The notes beneath the pieces are model-generated. The model did no database searches. It was not told the origin of the DNA and saw only the letters and a program-made list of their open reading frames with translations. A stretch of 64,000 nt of DNA, from positions 4,202,501-4,266,500 of the forward strand of contig NZ_OX030782.1 in assembly GCF_943733665.1 (NCBI RefSeq), read 5' to 3'. The number at the start of each line of letters is the position of its first letter. Within the stretch, counting starts at the first letter, position 1. This DNA comes from Aquimarina sp. Aq107 (GTDB lineage: Bacteria > Bacteroidota > Bacteroidia > Flavobacteriales > Flavobacteriaceae). Shown piece after piece: positions 8,952 to 17,596 of the stretch. Position numbers and translations under genes: made by a program.

Positions 8952-9434
8952 TTACTGTATATTACCGGTAGCTTCACCTTGTCTTGTGGTATAGTTAATT
9001 TTCAGCGCTTGAACTTCTCTCAATTCTTTTTTAATATCGCCAACAAGACCCATATTTGTTTCTGTATCCACTTTTAGAGCAGTAATCAGAAAAGGAACTT
9101 CCTCTTCCCTTTTGGCAGCTCTTTCAGCTAAAATAAAAGGTTTGATATCACTTACCTCAGCAAACTTATCATTAAGCTGAATTCTTGCTTGAGTACCAGC
9201 ACTAGCTGCGTATCTCGAACTTGGTTTTCCAGCATAAATATACATTACTAAGTTTTTCTTATCTAACTTTTCTGTCTGATCAGCTTGAGGTAATCTATTT
9301 TCAATTTTAAGATTATTCTCCCTCATTACTGTTGCAACCATAAAGAAAAACAGTAACATAAATACGATATCTGGTAAAGACGCTGTTGAAATAGCGGGTA
9401 ATTCACCACCTTTTTTCTTTTTAAACTTAGACAT
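8952..9434 (-). CDS. exbD: ExbD/TolR-family biopolymer transport protein (copy 1, smaller)
   Basis: This 160-residue protein has a Lys-rich start, one TM helix with the proton-channel aspartate (STASLPDIVFMLLFFFMVAT) and a periplasmic domain. It is the last gene of the operon that begins with exbB at 11471. Its sequence is closely similar to the 161-residue protein at 7414-7899, including the KLDKKN, YAGKPSSRY and QLNDKFA segments, which shows the two arose by duplication. Confidence 0.92.
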   Translation of the reverse strand: MSKFKKKKGGELPAISTASLPDIVFMLLFFFMVATVMRENNLKIENRLPQADQTEKLDKKNLVMYIYAGKPSSRYAASAGTQARIQLNDKFAEVSDIKPFILAERAAKREEEVPFLITALKVDTETNMGLVGDIKKELREVQALKINYTTRQGEATGNIQ

Positions 9435-9455
9435 AATTACGTTTTTATGTTTTAC

Positions 9456-10064
9456 TTATTTCTTTGGTTCTGCTTCAGAAAGCTTTTCAGGAAACATCAA
9501 CTGTATCTGTTTAATCTGATCCTTAAGTCTGTCTTTACTACCTGAGTAATTCACATCCTTAAGTTCTGATTCCATCTGAGTAAATGACTTTCCGTAAAGT
9601 CTCTCTGCTTCTCTATTTCTTAGTTCTGTATATGCTGCAACCAATTCATTTTGCACAGCTATATAAGTACCATAACTAGTTTCTCTGTTATTACGTAGAG
9701 AGATTACAGCTTTCTCTGGATTATCCGAAGAACTCGGACTTTTTTCTCCTTTACAGTAGCTACAAGCTTCATCACCGCTTCCTCCACCATTATCCAAAAA
9801 GGCAACAGCAGCAGCACGTAAATCCTCCAACTTCATTGGAGCTTCCTCTACTAAAAGGTCATTATTTTTGTTCAATTCTACTACAAAAATATTTTTTTGC
9901 TTAAGAATTGGAGGCTCAACGGTTTCGTCTAAGGGCGGTGGTAACTTACGACTAATACCTCTATCCGTATCAATGGTTGTAGTAACCAGAAAGAATATAA
10001 GAAGTAAAAATGCAATGTCCGCCATAGATCCTGCGTTAACCTCAGGTGCTGATCTTCTTGCCAT
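9456..10064 (-). CDS. exbD: ExbD/TolR-family biopolymer transport protein (copy 1, larger)
   Basis: The 202-residue product has the TM helix with its conserved aspartate (GSMADIAFLLLIFFLVTTTI) and a long periplasmic part containing CSYCKGEKSPSSSDNPEKAV. The CxxC pair is conserved in the paralogue at 7914-8531, which suggests a structural disulfide or metal site. It sits two bases after the small membrane protein gene and 21 bp before the second exbD, so the set is one transcription unit with exbB. Confidence 0.92.
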   Translation of the reverse strand: MARRSAPEVNAGSMADIAFLLLIFFLVTTTIDTDRGISRKLPPPLDETVEPPILKQKNIFVVELNKNNDLLVEEAPMKLEDLRAAAVAFLDNGGGSGDEACSYCKGEKSPSSSDNPEKAVISLRNNRETSYGTYIAVQNELVAAYTELRNREAERLYGKSFTQMESELKDVNYSGSKDRLKDQIKQIQLMFPEKLSEAEPKK

Positions 10065-10066
10065 AA

Positions 10067-10561
10067 TTATTTACCTATTAATTTTTTAACTCCAGATAAT
10101 GCCATCATACCGACAGCTATTGCTGCTAAAAAGTAGAAAGCATATATACCCGTTCCTACTAATTTAGATCCACTCGCTGAAAGCACTTCTCCGTCTTTCA
10201 TCGGTGTTTCAACTCCTTCAGCCATAACGTATCCTATACCAATCACTACTAAGAAAGCAACGATTCCTATACCAGCTTTCTTAAGACCTGCAGGGTTTTT
10301 AGCTAATGCTGAAAATACCGCAACTAAAGTTGCTATTACAATAATAACAAAAATTACTAAAGTAAGATTATACATAGGGCTAACCAATGAAGTAGCTTCT
10401 GCAAAAGCTGATGAAGAAGTATCTTTCACCAAATCCTTCGCCTCTGTAATACCATAGTTGTCCATAAGTGTTGTGAAATTACCATTCATTAAGAACAATA
10501 ATACAGCACCTATTGCACCTACTGCGAGAACAACGTATGATAATATTTTTGAAATTTTCAT
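10067..10561 (-). CDS. Four-TM membrane protein of the ExbB/ExbD operon, unknown function
   Basis: The 164-residue protein has four hydrophobic segments: near the N-terminus, around residues 65-85, around 95-115 and around 135-155. Loops are short and there are no catalytic motifs. It lies between exbB and the first exbD with a two-base gap to exbD, so it is very likely part of the same complex or pathway. I recall such a gene in ExbB/ExbD operons of Flavobacteria, but no function is known to me. Confidence 0.75.
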   Translation of the reverse strand: MKISKILSYVVLAVGAIGAVLLFLMNGNFTTLMDNYGITEAKDLVKDTSSSAFAEATSLVSPMYNLTLVIFVIIVIATLVAVFSALAKNPAGLKKAGIGIVAFLVVIGIGYVMAEGVETPMKDGEVLSASGSKLVGTGIYAFYFLAAIAVGMMALSGVKKLIGK

Positions 10562-10676
10562 GTGACTAATTTTTTACTGGGCCGTTATTATTCATAACAA
10601 CCATATAATTAAATAATAAATGTTTTTATACTCTATCGATTTTATTAATCTAAAATAAAATCTAGAAAGGCATTTA

Positions 10677-11471
10677 CTATTTTTTGTTTTTGTAAGCTAC
10701 TAACATATCGATTAAAGTAATCGATGCATCTTCCATATCATTTACTATACTATCGATCTTAGCAATAATGTAGTTATAAAAAACCTGAAGGATAATTGCA
10801 ACGATAAGTCCAAATACCGTAGTAAGAAGTGCTACTTTAATACCACCCGCTACAAGTGATGGCTGCATATCTCCAGCTGCTTCAATTTTATCAAATGCAT
10901 CAATCATACCGATTACTGTACCCATAAACCCAAGCATTGGTGCAAGAGCAATAAATAAAGATACCCAAGATACATTCTTCTCTAATTGTCCCATTTGAAC
11001 ACCTCCGTAAGCTACTACTGCTTTTTCTGCAGCATCAATGCTTTCGTCAGCTCTATCAAGACCTTGATAATATATAGATGCAACAGGTCCTTTTGTATTT
11101 CTACAAACTTCCTTTGCTGCTTCTACTCCACCACTGTTTAAAGCATCTTCTACATTTTGTTGAAGTTTCTTACTATTCGTAGTAGATAAATTTAAAAAGA
11201 TAATTCTTTCAATTGCTATCGCAAGACCAAGAATCAAACATAAAAGAACGATTCCCATAAAACTAGGACCTCCTTCTATAAAACGTTTTTTCAGGTTTTG
11301 GTGAAAGGATTCCTCCGCTGCTGCAGGCTCATCTGCATCCTGAATAGTTGTTGTTACTGGAGCAATTAATAATTGCACGTTTGCCGTTAACTGGGCTGGA
11401 GCAGTAGCTGCTTGTATATTTCCAAAAGCCATTACTGTTGCGATTGCCAGAATAGAAAATAGTCTTTTCAT
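10677..11471 (-). CDS. exbB: MotA/TolQ/ExbB proton channel family protein
   Basis: The 264-residue protein starts with a signal-like helix (residues 1-22) and a Glu/Ala-rich periplasmic stretch. Three TM segments follow: near residue 75-95, near 165-190 (VSLFIALAPMLGFMGTVIGM) and near 210-235 (VALLTTVFGLIVAIILQVFY). The GTVIGMIDAF segment is the hallmark of ExbB/TolQ. With ExbD it forms the proton channel that energises TonB-type transport. The extra N-terminal signal-like helix is common in Bacteroidota ExbB proteins. Confidence 0.93.
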   Translation of the reverse strand: MKRLFSILAIATVMAFGNIQAATAPAQLTANVQLLIAPVTTTIQDADEPAAAEESFHQNLKKRFIEGGPSFMGIVLLCLILGLAIAIERIIFLNLSTTNSKKLQQNVEDALNSGGVEAAKEVCRNTKGPVASIYYQGLDRADESIDAAEKAVVAYGGVQMGQLEKNVSWVSLFIALAPMLGFMGTVIGMIDAFDKIEAAGDMQPSLVAGGIKVALLTTVFGLIVAIILQVFYNYIIAKIDSIVNDMEDASITLIDMLVAYKNKK

Positions 11472-11553
11472 TGCGCTGATTCTTAATTTTAATTAGTTAA
11501 AGGGTTAAAGATAAAAAAATATTACAAAATCTATTAAAAATTTAATAATAATG

Positions 11554-11641
11554 CAGAGAGGAAGGGATTCGAACCCTCGATACGCTTTTGACGTATACAC
11601 ACTTTCCAGGCGTGCGCCTTCGACCACTCGGCCACCTCTCT
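11554..11641 (-). tRNA. tRNA-Ser (anticodon GGA)
   Basis: Read on the minus strand, acceptor arms AGAGAGG and CCTCTCT flank a D arm (GCCGAGTGG), an anticodon loop CTGGAAA with anticodon GGA, a long variable arm (GTATACGTCAAAAGCGTATC) and the T arm with GGTTCGAATCC. The 88-base length and long variable arm fit serine. The terminal CCA is not encoded, since the discriminator G is followed by CAT. Confidence 0.95.
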
Positions 11642-11706
11642 ATTAATTTTGCCTAAAATGGTTGAGCAAATAACAAAAAAAATGTTAACTACTAAAATTT
11701 GGGGCG

Positions 11707-12741
11707 TTAATTTTCTGACATTTCACCTCGCAATGAGGTTTCATAAATGGTTTTGAGGACTTTAAGAGGTAATTTTTCTCCTAGTAAATACATAAGTTTA
11801 GCGATTGCAGCCTCTGTAGTTATGTCTTTTCCTGATATAACTCCTACCTTTTTTAACGCAACACTAGTATCATACTTGCCCATTTCAACACTTCCTCCTA
11901 CACATTGAGTCACATTTATTACTGGTTTTCCTTGTTTTATCTGTTCAGAAATAATGTCCAAAAACCAAGATTTAGTAGTTGTATTTCCTGATCCATAAGT
12001 CTCAATAATCGCTCCTTTTATCGATTCTGAAGAAAAAATACCTCGTAAAATGGCTTCATTTATTCCTGGAAACATCTTAATCACAACAATATTATTATCA
12101 AAATGTGTATGATATACCATTTTCTTTCTACGATTAGTTACCAGTAAAAAAGAAGTGTTTACTTTTAAATGTACTCCAGATTCTACCAATGTAGGATAAT
12201 TAAGAGATTGGAATGCCTTAAAATGCTCAGCATTTATTTTTGTCGTTCTATTAGCTCTAAGTAATTTATACTCAAAATACAGTCCTACTTCTGTTACTAC
12301 GGGCTTTCCTTTTTTTTGTAAAGCAGCTATCTGCACTGCAGTAATTAAATTCTCTTTAGCATCTGTACGAAGATCACCAATTGGTAGTTGCGACCCTGTG
12401 AAAATAATTGGCTTCCCCAGATTTTCAAACATAAAACTTATGGCAGAAGCCGTGTAAGACATCGTATCACTCCCATGTAATACGACAAACCCATCATATG
12501 TTTCATAATTATTGTTTATAATACCACCTAATTCTTTCCATCGCTCTACATCCATGTCAGAAGAATCTATTGGTTCCTTGAAACTTTTAGTTTCAATATT
12601 ACAATCTAGCTGTTTTAATTCAGGTATTTTTAGCAGTAGTTCATCAAAATCAAAAGCAACTAAAGCTCCTGTTTCGAAATTTTTAACCATCCCTATAGTA
12701 CCTCCGGTATAAATCAATAAAATATTTGGTGAATTCTTCAT
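11707..12741 (-). CDS. ansA: Type I (cytoplasmic) L-asparaginase
   Basis: The 344-residue protein converts L-asparagine to aspartate and ammonia. The two signature elements are present: the N-terminal TGGTIGM (about residues 12-18) with the nucleophilic threonine, and VVLHGSDTMSYTAS (about residues 83-96) with the second catalytic Thr/Asp pair. There is no signal peptide, and the length fits the cytoplasmic dimeric type I enzymes. It lies 59 bp after tatD in the same direction, with its own candidate -7 box in the gap. Confidence 0.93.
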   Translation of the reverse strand: MKNSPNILLIYTGGTIGMVKNFETGALVAFDFDELLLKIPELKQLDCNIETKSFKEPIDSSDMDVERWKELGGIINNNYETYDGFVVLHGSDTMSYTASAISFMFENLGKPIIFTGSQLPIGDLRTDAKENLITAVQIAALQKKGKPVVTEVGLYFEYKLLRANRTTKINAEHFKAFQSLNYPTLVESGVHLKVNTSFLLVTNRRKKMVYHTHFDNNIVVIKMFPGINEAILRGIFSSESIKGAIIETYGSGNTTTKSWFLDIISEQIKQGKPVINVTQCVGGSVEMGKYDTSVALKKVGVISGKDITTEAAIAKLMYLLGEKLPLKVLKTIYETSLRGEMSEN

Positions 12742-12775
12742 CGCAAAACCTCCATTTGTTGGTCTGACAAATGAA

Positions 12776-12783
12776 CAAAAATA
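12776..12783 (-). promoter_or_regulatory. Putative -7 element (TATTTTTG) of ansA
   Basis: CAAAAATA on the plus strand reads TATTTTTG on the minus strand, 34 bp ahead of the ansA start codon. It matches TAnnTTTG, but I see no TTG at the right upstream spacing. Confidence 0.35.
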
Positions 12784-12800
12784 AAATTAAAACACATTCA

Positions 12801-13589
12801 CTATATACCGAATATATCCTTGGAGTTTTTGGTTGTTATGCTTGCTATTTCCTCTGGTGATTTTTTATAAACATCGCACAATTTTTCTACAACTTGAACT
12901 AAATAAGAACTCTCATTTCGTTTACCTCGATATGGAACTGGTGCTAAATAAGGAGCATCTGTTTCTAAAACAATATGTTCTAAAGAAAATTCATTTAAAA
13001 ATTTATCAATTTTTCCGTTTTTAAATGTCACAACACCTCCAATACCTAATTTCATGTTATATCCTATTGCACGTTTAGCATCATCAATTGTGCCCGTAAA
13101 ACAATGAAAAATCCCAAACAAATCTTCTCCTTTCTCTGATTCTAAGACCTCAAAAACTTCTTCAAAAGCCTCTCTACAATGAATAACTATTGGCAGTTTA
13201 TATTTTTTAGCTAATTGAATTTGAGATCTGAATGATTCTTGTTGTTGTTTAATAAAAGTTTTATCCCAATATAAATCTATACCTATTTCTCCTACAGCAT
13301 AAAACTTTAGATCACCCTCATTATCTAAGCGTTTTTTTATCTCTTCTTCTACATGTAGGAGTTCTTCTTTGTAATTTTCTTTTACATGAGTTGGGTGCAA
13401 CCCCATCATTAAGAATACATTATCAGGATATTTTTTTTCAATATCATACATGGATTGGGTGTATCCTGAATCAATAGCTGGCACAAAAAAACGTTCTACT
13501 CCTGCAGAAATCGCTCTTTGCATCATTTGATCTTGATCTTTTTCAAAAGACTCACTATAAATATGGGTATGCGTATCGGTAAGTATCAT
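12801..13589 (-). CDS. tatD: TatD-family metal-dependent hydrolase
   Basis: The 262-residue protein begins with the metal-binding motif DTHTHIYSESF. It also has the other conserved elements of TatD DNases: GLHPTH, GEIGIDLYW, PIVIHCREAF, FHCFTGT and LETDAPYLAP. It is a cytoplasmic TIM-barrel enzyme, probably a 3'-5' exonuclease or related phosphoesterase. The start is set by the ATG directly ahead of the metal motif. Confidence 0.93.
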   Translation of the reverse strand: MILTDTHTHIYSESFEKDQDQMMQRAISAGVERFFVPAIDSGYTQSMYDIEKKYPDNVFLMMGLHPTHVKENYKEELLHVEEEIKKRLDNEGDLKFYAVGEIGIDLYWDKTFIKQQQESFRSQIQLAKKYKLPIVIHCREAFEEVFEVLESEKGEDLFGIFHCFTGTIDDAKRAIGYNMKLGIGGVVTFKNGKIDKFLNEFSLEHIVLETDAPYLAPVPYRGKRNESSYLVQVVEKLCDVYKKSPEEIASITTKNSKDIFGI

Positions 13590-13593
13590 GCCG

Positions 13594-13601
13594 CAAAAAT
13601 A
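13594..13601 (-). promoter_or_regulatory. Putative -7 element (TATTTTTG) very close to the tatD start
   Basis: The minus strand reads TATTTTTG only 4 bp ahead of the tatD ATG. If used, transcription would begin at or near the start codon, giving a leaderless or nearly leaderless message. No matching TTG element was found. Confidence 0.35.
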
Positions 13602-13681
13602 ACCAAAATTTACACATATAATTTTTCGTAATTACAATTAAAATATGGGACGATTTAAAAATGCATATAGAGTAAATTAAA

Positions 13682-14419
13682 TTATATTTCTTTTAGTAAT
13701 TCTTGGGCTTTCTGATAATCTTCGGCTTCATTAGGTAATTGTTTCAACAGCGACTTACATTGATCTTTTTTCCCTTGTTTCAATTGGTTCAAAGCTTCAA
13801 ACCAAATCGCTTTATATTTATATATAGATGTCCCTTTTTGTAATTTACCAAAAACCTCGGAGGCTTTTTTATATTTATCTTGTTCTACTAAGGTAATCCC
13901 TAAATAAAAATTATACTCAGAATTATCTCTATCATTTTTCAACAACTCTGAAAGATATACCTCTGCTTCTGAATACTCTGCAGAATTAAATGCATCTTCA
14001 GTTTTTTTAACCAACTCATTATCAATACTTCTCTCTGTGATTGATAGTTCCGGAATTGATACAAAATCATTATATGTGGAACCCGTTTTGACAAAAGTAT
14101 ACACCCCTAAAAGAATTGCTAAACTTGCCGCCACAGCATATCCCCAAGAAGGAATTTTTAATACTTTGGTTTCTTTTTGAGTTTGTTTCTTTTCAAAAAA
14201 TGATTCTCCTATACTTTTTAGGTTATTTTCTAAATCAGCTCTTTCTTCATCAGCATTAACGTTAGCTTCTAAATAAGAGTTCCATCGCTTATAAAGTCTA
14301 AATTCTTCAGCTACAGACTTATCTTCCTCTAAGATTTTAGAAAACATTTCTTGCTCTTCTACAGAAAGCTCATCGTTAATTTCACCTTCAAAAAGCTCGT
14401 ATTTTTTTTCTGGGGTCAT
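13682..14419 (-). CDS. Membrane-anchored TPR protein, putative anti-sigma factor
   Basis: The 245-residue protein has an N-terminal acidic helical part (residues 1-80) resembling the cytoplasmic zone of anti-sigma factors but without a zinc motif. One TM helix lies near residues 90-108 (WGYAVAASLAILLGVYTFV), and the outer C-terminal half has TPR-like helices (FNSAEYSEAEVYLSELLKND, YNFYLGITLVEQDKYKKASE). It overlaps the ECF sigma gene by four bases and lies downstream of it, the usual arrangement of a sigma/anti-sigma pair. The TPR part could sense periplasmic protein partners. The role is inferred. Confidence 0.7.
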   Translation of the reverse strand: MTPEKKYELFEGEINDELSVEEQEMFSKILEEDKSVAEEFRLYKRWNSYLEANVNADEERADLENNLKSIGESFFEKKQTQKETKVLKIPSWGYAVAASLAILLGVYTFVKTGSTYNDFVSIPELSITERSIDNELVKKTEDAFNSAEYSEAEVYLSELLKNDRDNSEYNFYLGITLVEQDKYKKASEVFGKLQKGTSIYKYKAIWFEALNQLKQGKKDQCKSLLKQLPNEAEDYQKAQELLKEI

Positions 14420-15009
14420 AACAAGTTTTTTATTTTATTATACTTAGGAGAGCTTTGCATCATTTTTGTTAATTGACCTATACATAAAGATTTTTTCTTT
14501 CTGACATACCCATAAGATTGTCCTAATTTTTCAGCAACTTTTTCCATCGATTTAATAGTAAACGTTGCTTTTAACAATTCTTTACAAGCATTCCCCAATT
14601 CATTAAATATCTCCGTAAAAAGTGCATTCTTAGCTTCAAAAATTAATGTTTCTTCTACATACTGTAGGCTCTCATCATTTATAGATACAACCTCTTCATT
14701 AATTGTTACCTTATTTAAAGAATTCTTTTTTAGCTCATTAAGCCATTTTCTTTTACAGAGTAAAAAAAAATACGCATCAAAGGGACAGGTAAGAATTAAC
14801 TTCTTTTCTCTAGCCTGATTATATATTGTAATCAACGTTTCCTGAATAATATCTTGAGCATTGGATTCATCTCCACTATTCTTCTTTATATAGTTAACGA
14901 CTTTTGGTGCAAATTTTTGATACATCTCTTTAAGCACCATACTATCATTATCCAAGAGCGCTTGTATATATTTTTGATCCGAATGTGCTTGGTTTTTTTC
15001 CATAAACAA
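14416..15009 (-). CDS. ECF-type RNA polymerase sigma factor
   Basis: The 197-residue product has a region 2 fold (LKEMYQKFAPKVVNYIKKNS, then DIIQETLITIYNQA), the usual FLLCKRKWLNELKK segment at the end of region 2, and a region 4 helix-turn-helix near the C-terminus (MEKVAEKLGQSYGYVRKKKS). There is no extended C-terminal domain. It is divergent from the lipoprotein/PKD/CHAT genes at 15135 onward and may control them, but no ECF-type promoter was recognised. Confidence 0.85.
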   Translation of the reverse strand: MFMEKNQAHSDQKYIQALLDNDSMVLKEMYQKFAPKVVNYIKKNSGDESNAQDIIQETLITIYNQAREKKLILTCPFDAYFFLLCKRKWLNELKKNSLNKVTINEEVVSINDESLQYVEETLIFEAKNALFTEIFNELGNACKELLKATFTIKSMEKVAEKLGQSYGYVRKKKSLCIGQLTKMMQSSPKYNKIKNLL

Positions 15010-15134
15010 TTTGTCTGGACAACTAAATTAAAAAAGTTTTTAAGAAAAAGGGTAACAAAAAATCAATGGTGTTGATATGAAGATGTAAACAATAAAAATA
15101 AGAAAGTCTGAAACGGACATTAAAAACAAAAAAC

Positions 15135-16178
15135 ATGAAAACAAATAGCACAACAATTACTTTACTGAAAAATAGTAAGAAAGTAAAACAAACAATGATC
15201 CATTTTTTATTCTTAGGATTCTCTATTTTACTACTGACTAGTTGTAGCAAAAATGATGATAATGACATTATCGTTGCGCAACCAATTTTAGGAGGATTAG
15301 AATTACAAACTGAAATAATAGAAAATAGAGAAGAAGCTTTACAAAGTTTCACATTAAACTCTGGAGGTGCTGGAGAAGTATATGGAGAAGACGGTACCAT
15401 TCTATATTTCCCTGCTAACAGTTTTTTAGACCAAAATGGAGATCAAGTAACAGGAGTAGTAGACATAGAGTTAATTGAAATCTATAACAAAGCAAAAATG
15501 TTGCTTACAAAAATGCCAACTAATGGAAAACGTCCTAATGGAGATGTAGAAACACTAGTATCAGGTGGAGAATTTTATATAAACGCGACTCAAAATGGAG
15601 AACAATTAGAACTTGCTAATGACTTCATGCTTTTTGCTCCAGCGGATGAATTTGATGAAGATATGAGAATATTTAATGGTCAAGGTAATGACTGTAATGA
15701 TGAAAATTTAGAATGTGATATCGTTTGGGAAGAAGATGAGCAAGCGGGCTTAGAACCAATGCAAAGAGAAGGGCCTAATGGGCAGGGAGTAAGTGGATAC
15801 GGAGGTTTTCTTAGTAATTTTGGATGGACAAATATTGATCGTTGGTACAATGACTCAAGACCAAAAACGATGTTACAAGTTGATGTACCAGAAGGTTTTG
15901 ACAACACCAATAGTAACGTATATGTCTCTTATGATGGGGAACCAACAGCGCTAGCCTTATTAGATATTTACGATCCAGAAACAGGTCTTTTTTCTGAGCA
16001 TTACGGACTGATTCCTATAGGCTTAGAAGTTCACATTATTTTTGTATCTGTTCAAGATGACCAGTATGTTTATGCAATCCAAGGAGTTACTATAGAGGAA
16101 AATCACTTAGAAATAATTGGAACTACAAATACTGGAACAGAAGCAACATTAGTTGCATTAATAAACGATCTCCCGTAA
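15135..16178 (+). CDS. Lipoprotein with ZU5-like domain, unknown function
   Basis: The frame gives 347 residues from 15135. An internal ATG at 15195 would place the signal peptide at the very N-terminus (MIHFLFLGFSILLLTSC) and may be the true start. The LLTSC lipobox indicates lipid anchoring. The mature part carries GEDGTILYFPANSFLDQNGD followed by VTGVVDIELIEIY, reminiscent of ZU5-type beta domains. Later parts are acidic and I do not recognise them. It is divergent from the ECF sigma factor and ends at a strong terminator, so it forms its own short unit. Confidence 0.7.
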   Translation: MKTNSTTITLLKNSKKVKQTMIHFLFLGFSILLLTSCSKNDDNDIIVAQPILGGLELQTEIIENREEALQSFTLNSGGAGEVYGEDGTILYFPANSFLDQNGDQVTGVVDIELIEIYNKAKMLLTKMPTNGKRPNGDVETLVSGGEFYINATQNGEQLELANDFMLFAPADEFDEDMRIFNGQGNDCNDENLECDIVWEEDEQAGLEPMQREGPNGQGVSGYGGFLSNFGWTNIDRWYNDSRPKTMLQVDVPEGFDNTNSNVYVSYDGEPTALALLDIYDPETGLFSEHYGLIPIGLEVHIIFVSVQDDQYVYAIQGVTIEENHLEIIGTTNTGTEATLVALINDLP

Positions 16179-16234
16179 AAATCTCACACTGGAATATGCA
16201 TATTAGGTAATGGGGGTTACAGCAAATTTCAGCG

Positions 16235-16270
16235 AAAATTCCGGAAGGGTTTACTTTCCGGAATTTTAAT
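16235..16270 (+). terminator. Intrinsic terminator after the lipoprotein gene
   Basis: AAAATTCCGGAA (16235-16246) pairs perfectly with TTCCGGAATTTT (16256-16267) over a 9-base loop. The A and T ends of the stem make it usable in both directions. It lies 57 bp after the stop codon. Confidence 0.82.
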
Positions 16271-16336
16271 TCACTAAAGATATAAACTTAAGTGATTTAA
16301 CTTTTTGTTTATCTTTATTAACACTAACAAAAAATC

Positions 16337-17596
16337 ATGAACAAATCTGCGGCTTTATTATTCATTATACTTTTTCATTTTTTCTGTAATGGACAAACAA
16401 CAATTAATGACACTATAGCCAGAATAGCCCCAATATCTCACGAAATACTAGGCAATCAAGTAACTTATGGAGCAAAAATGCCCGCTCTTAATCAAATCGC
16501 TGGTGCACCAAAAGCCTTTTATACCTATTATTGGGAATTCGGTGATGGCACGTATAGTTTTAAAGAAAAACCAACACACTCTTACAAAAAAAATGAAACC
16601 TACACAGTTAAATTATGGGCCACTAATAATTATGACAATGGAAAACCGCCCATTAGTAGACCAAAATCTGTAACAATTACAGACACAAAAGATGAAGCTT
16701 CCATTGAAAACACATCTCCGTTTAAAGAAGATCAAGATTTAATATTAAAACGAAATCGCGAACCAATTCCTAATCAAGAAATGGTGTTTATTACTAGCTA
16801 TAAAAACAATAACAATTATGCTTCTAGCGGAAAGCTTTACTTATTTTATAATGATCATCAATTTAAAAATGACAATTTCATATTAGAAGATACTCGGTTA
16901 CATCATGGAGAACGAATTACACCATTAGATCTTATTTCATCTAATCTTCAGGAAAATGACAACCATACTTTTTTAGCTTCTAACAACACTTCTTTCTTAT
17001 ATAACAAAACTCTTGTTGTACAAGACACTACTAAACGAAAAAACCTACCACTTACATTAGAAGAATCGAAAGCTTTATACAGAAACTATCAAATAATAGA
17101 GTTTGACGATATGAAACCTGGAGAGGAACGAAATATCTTCCGCACATTACAAACTACTCCAGAAATGATTAAAGACACTAGTGCAATTGTTACATTGAGA
17201 AGCGTATATGTCCCAGATAATAATTTTGACAACCATACTGTAAAAGATACTGAAATGGAAATTGTGACTTCACATGATCCTAATAAAATGTCTTCTAATG
17301 GTTGGTTAATGAATTATCGATTGGTACGATTTAAAAGGTTAAAGTTTAAAGTACGATTTCAGAATAACGGAGAAGGCCCTGCTAATACTATTAAATTAGA
17401 AGTTGACACTCCGGAAATGTTTGACAAGTCTACTTTAAAAATAGATAGCATGTATCCCGAATGTCCAATTTGTCCAAAAGAACGGGAGGTGGACTACAGC
17501 TGCTTAGATACGATTCTAAAAAAGGATAAAATTATTTTTCAATTTAATAAAATCTACCTTCCTGGAAGTGAGCAAAAAAAACGTAGAGGAGATTGA
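16337..17596 (+). CDS. PKD-domain secreted protein, N-terminal part of a frame-shifted gene
   Basis: The 419-residue frame starts with a signal peptide (cleavage near NGQ, residue 20). A PKD domain covers about residues 45-120 (WEFGDGTY then HSYKKNETYTVKLWA). From about residue 312 there is a conserved-repeat/DUF11-like domain (SHDPNKMSS, KVRFQNNGEGPANTIKLEVD, then FQFNKIYLP). That domain is cut at 17573-17581, where an A8 run takes the frame to an early stop (GSEQKKRRGD). The missing end of the domain (NVEEIDSTKGFVKYSMKFG, then IYFDKNEPIITN) is in the next frame. With one A fewer the two parts join into one protein of about 660 residues. Confidence 0.8.
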   Translation: MNKSAALLFIILFHFFCNGQTTINDTIARIAPISHEILGNQVTYGAKMPALNQIAGAPKAFYTYYWEFGDGTYSFKEKPTHSYKKNETYTVKLWATNNYDNGKPPISRPKSVTITDTKDEASIENTSPFKEDQDLILKRNREPIPNQEMVFITSYKNNNNYASSGKLYLFYNDHQFKNDNFILEDTRLHHGERITPLDLISSNLQENDNHTFLASNNTSFLYNKTLVVQDTTKRKNLPLTLEESKALYRNYQIIEFDDMKPGEERNIFRTLQTTPEMIKDTSAIVTLRSVYVPDNNFDNHTVKDTEMEIVTSHDPNKMSSNGWLMNYRLVRFKRLKFKVRFQNNGEGPANTIKLEVDTPEMFDKSTLKIDSMYPECPICPKEREVDYSCLDTILKKDKIIFQFNKIYLPGSEQKKRRGD

